From Thermoplasmata archaeon (GTDB lineage: Archaea > Thermoplasmatota > Thermoplasmata > Thermoplasmatales > Thermoplasmataceae): 8,646 bases of DNA. The notes below the pieces were generated by a model. It was not told the origin of the DNA. It ran no database searches and was given only the letters and a program-made list of their open reading frames with translations. The position numbers and the translations under genes are program-made. Numbering within the stretch: position 1 is the first letter of the stretch; every line of letters begins with the position of its first letter. Shown piece after piece: positions 5,656-8,646 of this stretch. The stretch lies in NCBI GenBank assembly GCA_021802165.1, contig JAKAAU010000053.1, positions 1 through 8,646 of the forward strand. Reading direction: 5' to 3'.

Positions 5656-6623
5656 TTGCATACCTCCTTAAGCTTTTTTATTGCCATCCCGGATTCTATG
5701 TTTTTTAGTGCCAAATCATATGCTTCCTCTGCTGTATCTGCCATCCCGTTGATCATTATGGCAGGTACCGCGTTCAATCCTATGAATTCCTTTACATCCC
5801 GGTTCTGTCCTGAAAGGCCTGAAAGAAGCATTTTAAAACTTTTTTCAGGATCCGCGGTGGATATTTTCTCGATTCCCGTTCTATGGCCGGTCAAATTTAT
5901 AGGGTCGATTTTTGTTTTTTCTATTTTGCCATGAACATAATAAAGCTGGTTTTCGCCGTAGGGGGATATTTCATCCATGCCGTCGCTGGAATGTATTATA
6001 AATCCTTTTTTCCCTTCCTGCAATATTACATGTGCATAAAGGTTTGCAAGTTCGTCACTGTACGTGCCAAGAACCACTCTTTCCGGGTTTAAGGGATTTG
6101 TCAGCGGCCCAAGTATATTGAAAACAGTTCTGAAACTGATCATTTTTCTTGCCTTTGAAAATTTTGCAAAACTCTTATTGTACTGTGGTGCGAGTATGTA
6201 TACATAATTCTTGCTGTCAAGGTTTTTTACTATCTCGTCCTCATCCATATAGAAATTATAACCAGCATATTTCATAAAATCGGCACTTCCATGATGGCCT
6301 GTAATTCCAAAATTACCGTGCTTGGCAGTTTTTATTCCCATGGATGCCAGAACTATGCTTACTGCCGTGCTCACATTTACTGTGTTCTTTCCATCGCCTC
6401 CGGTACCAACAACATCAGTTAACCCGGGATATTTTACATTGAGTTCTGCCATATCCCTAAGTGCCATAGCAAACCCCGCTATCTCTGCCGGGGTTTCGCC
6501 CCTGTTGTGAATCTCTGTAAGGAATTCTACCTTTTCCCTGTCAGGCATGTCAACAAGCCTTTTCATGGACTCCATTGCATTCATAACAGTGCTGTTTGCC
6601 ACAGTGTATTCTGTTTCACGCAT
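5652..6623 (-). CDS. trpD: Anthranilate phosphoribosyltransferase
   Basis: Transfers the phosphoribosyl group of PRPP to anthranilate. The protein is a class IV phosphoribosyltransferase of 323 residues with a helical N-terminal domain and an alpha/beta domain. Visible motifs are GTGGDGKNTVNVST (73-86) for the PRPP diphosphate, KHGN (101-104), RTVFNILGPLTNP (165-177) with the anthranilate-site arginine R165, and DGMDEIS (214-220) with the magnesium pair D217 and E218. The loop after KHGN is unusual: FGITGHHGSAD (105-115) stands where RAVSSKSGSAD is typical. It is not fused to trpG, unlike the enterobacterial form. A GTG at 6632 is in frame upstream, but GAGGTG at 6630-6635 overlaps it and is well spaced for the ATG at 6623. 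That start gives an 8-nt overlap with trpA (ATGCGTGA). Confidence 0.96.
   Translation of the reverse strand: MRETEYTVANSTVMNAMESMKRLVDMPDREKVEFLTEIHNRGETPAEIAGFAMALRDMAELNVKYPGLTDVVGTGGDGKNTVNVSTAVSIVLASMGIKTAKHGNFGITGHHGSADFMKYAGYNFYMDEDEIVKNLDSKNYVYILAPQYNKSFAKFSKARKMISFRTVFNILGPLTNPLNPERVVLGTYSDELANLYAHVILQEGKKGFIIHSSDGMDEISPYGENQLYYVHGKIEKTKIDPINLTGHRTGIEKISTADPEKSFKMLLSGLSGQNRDVKEFIGLNAVPAIMINGMADTAEEAYDLALKNIESGMAIKKLKEVCK
5662..5669 (-). promoter_or_regulatory. Shine-Dalgarno site of trpF
   Basis: AAGGAGGT is the strongest ribosome binding site in the operon. The ATG at 5661 follows with no spacer, while the ATG at 5655 is seven bases from the GGAGG core and overlaps the trpD stop. 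The site therefore selects the second ATG. It lies in the last codons of trpD. Confidence 0.85.
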
Positions 6624-7350
6624 CAAGAACACCTCTCATCCTGTTTATATAATCAACAAAGCCCTTCTCGTCTCCACTGTCTATCATCTTTACCAGATAA
6701 GTTCCAATGGCAACTCCCGAACCTCCATTCTTCATGAGGTTTTTTATATCCTCATCGGTTTTAATCCCGAATCCGTATGTTATCTCCCTTCCTGGCAGCA
6801 GGGCATTAATCCGTTCTGTTGTATAATCAAGTTCATAGGGTATTTCTATGCCTGTAGAAGGCTGAAGCCCGTAATAAATCCATGAATCCGTAAGGGATGC
6901 TACATCTTTTATTATGGAATCCGGTGTTGCAGGTGAGAAGAAAGGTATGTATTCAAATCCTCTTTTATTTAAATCTTCGATAACTCTTCTGAATTCACTG
7001 AAGTAATCTATTATCAGATCCGGTATTATTATCCCGGAGAACCTGTTTTTCTGAAGGTAAGCAATAAATTCATGGAATCTGTCTTTTATGTCAGAATAAT
7101 ATGATAATGAATACATTTTTATATGGTTTCTATAAAAATAATCAAAATACCTGCTGTAAACACTGTCGGAGAAATTGCTGTTGCCAACAATGTGTGTATT
7201 CCTTATTACCGGCCCATCGTAACGCGGATCATTTGATGGGAATCCAAATTCAATGTAATTTATTTTTTCTACCGGGAGTATGTCAAGAAACCTGCAGAGC
7301 CTCGAATTGTTAGGGTATCCCAGTGTAAAATATGGAATAAGGTTCTTCAT
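6616..7350 (-). CDS. trpA: Tryptophan synthase alpha chain
   Basis: Cleaves indole-3-glycerol phosphate to indole and glyceraldehyde 3-phosphate; indole goes to TrpB. It is a TIM barrel of 244 residues, a little shorter than the bacterial 268. IPYFTLGYP (5-13) matches the conserved first strand. [15 protein letters not shown] (33-47) aligns with ELGxPFSDPLADGP and supplies both catalytic acids, E34 and D45 (E49 and D60 in E. coli). [14 protein letters not shown] (192-205) and [12 protein letters not shown] (210-221) are the phosphate-binding strands 7 and 8. Loop 6, [11 protein letters not shown] (159-169), differs from the bacterial SRAGVTG form. The ATG overlaps the trpB stop as ATGA (7350-7347), and GGTGA at 7357-7361 lies six bases upstream. 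The product probably pairs with the adjacent TrpB2-type beta chain. Confidence 0.95.
   Translation of the reverse strand: MKNLIPYFTLGYPNNSRLCRFLDILPVEKINYIEFGFPSNDPRYDGPVIRNTHIVGNSNFSDSVYSRYFDYFYRNHIKMYSLSYYSDIKDRFHEFIAYLQKNRFSGIIIPDLIIDYFSEFRRVIEDLNKRGFEYIPFFSPATPDSIIKDVASLTDSWIYYGLQPSTGIEIPYELDYTTERINALLPGREITYGFGIKTDEDIKNLMKNGGSGVAIGTYLVKMIDSGDEKGFVDYINRMRGVLDA
6630..6635 (-). promoter_or_regulatory. Shine-Dalgarno site of trpD
   Basis: GAGGTG lies six bases (TTCTTG) before the ATG at 6623, within the last codons of trpA. The in-frame GTG at 6632-6630 is part of the site, so the ATG is the likely start. Confidence 0.75.
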
Positions 7351-8600
7351 TGCTTTTCACCGAAAATAGAAAGATCCAGCATTCCGTGCCCGCTCACATT
7401 TACAACTATTGTTTTGCTTTCGTTTCTGTGGGCCTTTACATAATTTATTGCTGTGGCTATTGCATGCCCTGATTCGGGAGCTGCTATAATCCCCTGCGTA
7501 TTCGCGAATGTCCTTAAGGCATCCTTGACCTCGCTCTCTGTAACCTCATCACTTTTTATTCTGCCCTTGTTGATAAGCAAAGAAAGTGATGGTGATGCAC
7601 CATGGTACCTTAAGCCACCAGCATATATCGTGGGTGGAACAAAATCAGCGCCAAGCGAATACATACGCAGCTGTGGCAGCACCCCTGCAGAATCCACTAG
7701 GTCATATTTATAATCGCCCTTCGAGAATTTTGGCACCTCATCAGCTGTTGTAGCAATTATCTCTGTTTCATCTCCATCCGGTATAAATGGGAAGGTAAAG
7801 CCCCCGAAGTTGCTTCCGCCTCCGACACATCCGATGAGGACATCGGCATGCTCTCCAAGCATTTCAAGCTGCTTCTTTGTTTCCTGGCCTATAACACTCT
7901 GGTGTGTAAGTGAAACATTCATAACGCTTGCCACCATATATCGATAATCGTGGTCAAGCGCATATTCAACTGCCTCACTTATGCCGATACCCAGTGTTCC
8001 CGGTGTATCAGGGTGCTCTTTCAATATTTTCCTCCCGTATTCTGTAAGTGTGGATGGGCTTGGAACTACATTTCCATTGTAGAGATTCATTACAGTTTTT
8101 CTTAGTGGCTTCTGCTCAAAGCTAATTCTCACCATGAAAATCTGGGCTGGTAATCCGTAAAGTGATGCTGCCAGTGCTGTGGCTGATCCCCACTGGCCTG
8201 CCCCTGTTTCTGTTGTTACACCATTAACACCCTCCTTCATTGCGTAATATGCCTGCGGTATGGCAGTATTTATTTTATGGGAGCCTGTGGCTGTAGCCCC
8301 CTCGTATTTATAAAAAATCTTTCCACGGTATCCCAGATACTTTTCAAGATTTTTTGCCCTTATAAGTGGTGTTGGCCTTCCGATCTGTTCGTACTGTTCC
8401 ATAACCTCATCCGGTATTTTTTCATACCTCCTGAAGGTAAATTCCTGCTTCAAGACCTCCTTGGGGAGAATTTTATTGAGCAGATTTATGGATGAAATGT
8501 CCTGCTTTGAATCCCTGGGCGGGGCAAGAGGCTCTGGAAGGTCGGGAACTACGTTGTACCAGTTTTCTGGCATTATATCTCTATTAAGTGATGTTATCAT
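7347..8600 (-). CDS. trpB: Tryptophan synthase beta chain, TrpB2 type
   Basis: PLP enzyme that condenses indole with L-serine to form tryptophan. It is 417 residues, longer than the roughly 390-400 of classical TrpB1, and resembles Sulfolobus TrpB2. Visible features: an N-terminal [15 protein letters not shown] (14-28) typical of TrpB2, TGSHKINTA (105-113) with the PLP lysine K109, ETGAGQWG (131-138) with catalytic E131, [11 protein letters not shown] (158-168) replacing the TrpB1 loop here, [11 protein letters not shown] (257-267) binding the PLP phosphate, ESGHA (376-380) and SGHG (403-406). The ATG at 8600 gives an N-terminus like that of the Sulfolobus protein; a second ATG at 8573 is less likely. 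It is the first gene of the operon with no Shine-Dalgarno sequence, and a TATA-like box about 25 nt upstream fits a leaderless mRNA. The promoter carries a strong inverted repeat. Confidence 0.97.
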   Translation of the reverse strand: MITSLNRDIMPENWYNVVPDLPEPLAPPRDSKQDISSINLLNKILPKEVLKQEFTFRRYEKIPDEVMEQYEQIGRPTPLIRAKNLEKYLGYRGKIFYKYEGATATGSHKINTAIPQAYYAMKEGVNGVTTETGAGQWGSATALAASLYGLPAQIFMVRISFEQKPLRKTVMNLYNGNVVPSPSTLTEYGRKILKEHPDTPGTLGIGISEAVEYALDHDYRYMVASVMNVSLTHQSVIGQETKKQLEMLGEHADVLIGCVGGGSNFGGFTFPFIPDGDETEIIATTADEVPKFSKGDYKYDLVDSAGVLPQLRMYSLGADFVPPTIYAGGLRYHGASPSLSLLINKGRIKSDEVTESEVKDALRTFANTQGIIAAPESGHAIATAINYVKAHRNESKTIVVNVSGHGMLDLSIFGEKQ

Positions 8601-8624
8601 AATATGTGAATTTATACATATTAT
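8599..8624. promoter_or_regulatory. Perfect inverted repeat at the trp operon start, candidate operator
   Basis: On the plus strand ATAATATGT (8599-8607) and ACATATTAT (8616-8624) are exact reverse complements separated by eight bases (GAATTTAT). The element overlaps the downstream end of the TATA-like box and runs into the trpB start codon. A dimeric repressor bound here would block TBP/TFB or RNA polymerase. If the mRNA is leaderless the repeat cannot fold in RNA, so a DNA operator is the simpler reading. No regulator gene lies in the window, and the regulator family is not known. Confidence 0.6.
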
Positions 8625-8629
8625 TTAAG
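8621..8629 (-). promoter_or_regulatory. TATA-like box of the trp operon
   Basis: CTTAAATAA on the minus strand is centred about 25 nt before the trpB ATG, the spacing expected if transcription begins at or next to the start codon. There is no Shine-Dalgarno sequence between them. The 46 bp available show no room for a leader peptide of the enterobacterial attenuation type. A TATAAAT at 8610-8616 is an alternative but would put transcription start inside the coding region. Confidence 0.55.
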
Positions 8630-8646
8630 CATTATTGAATATAATA

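Noticed and set aside
8610..8616. TATAAAT as the trp promoter box
   Set aside because: Its position would start transcription about 12 nt inside trpB; it also forms most of the spacer of the inverted repeat. The upstream CTTAAATAA fits better with the start at 8600.
1..8646. Mobile elements, CRISPR repeats, defence genes or signs of recent transfer
   Set aside because: No transposase, integrase, direct repeat array or tRNA is visible, and coding style looks even across the window.

Overview
The window looks like chromosomal DNA from a thermoacidophilic or related archaeon, most likely of the order Thermoplasmatales. The reasons are archaeal TATA-like boxes just upstream of starts, a probable leaderless first gene followed by GGAGG/GGTGA-led internal genes, frequent AGG (Arg) and ATA (Ile) codons, a TrpB2-type tryptophan synthase beta chain as the operon's own trpB, and a short regulatory-domain-free DAHP synthase. 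The order-level call is an inference from the proteins. No species can be named.

Layout. Positions 51-293 (minus) encode an unrecognised charged 80-residue protein. It is divergent, across a 113-bp AT-rich spacer, from rtcB (407-1834, plus), the RNA ligase of tRNA splicing. rtcB converges, with a 60-bp gap, on a tightly packed eight-gene minus-strand operon that fills 8600-1895. In transcription order it is trpB2, trpA, trpD, trpF, trpE, trpG, trpC and a DAHP synthase gene (aroF/aroG type). The start of trpB and 46 bp upstream are inside the window; the next gene upstream is not.

How the genes work together. DAHP synthase condenses PEP and erythrose-4-phosphate at the entry to the shikimate pathway. 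TrpE/TrpG turn chorismate into anthranilate, TrpD adds phosphoribosyl, TrpF isomerises, TrpC closes the indole ring, and TrpA/TrpB release indole and condense it with serine to give tryptophan. All seven polypeptides of the chorismate-to-tryptophan branch are present, plus the first enzyme of the common pathway. The shikimate steps in between are not in the window. Six of the seven gene junctions overlap and the seventh has a 4-nt gap. Five starts were moved inward from the longest ORF because a Shine-Dalgarno sequence points to an internal start (trpD, trpF, trpE, trpG, aroF).

Most notable points. A perfect 9-bp inverted repeat with an 8-nt spacer lies between the TATA box and the start codon of trpB and is a candidate operator. 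The motifs that form the tryptophan feedback site of TrpE are degenerate. TrpD and TrpF carry unusual active-site loops. The operon's eight proteins contain only four tryptophans in about 2245 residues. rtcB has a compact upstream region with two near-identical 10-bp boxes. I see no mobile element, CRISPR array, tRNA or rRNA, and no wholly new system; this is a complete biosynthetic operon with unusual regulatory and active-site details.
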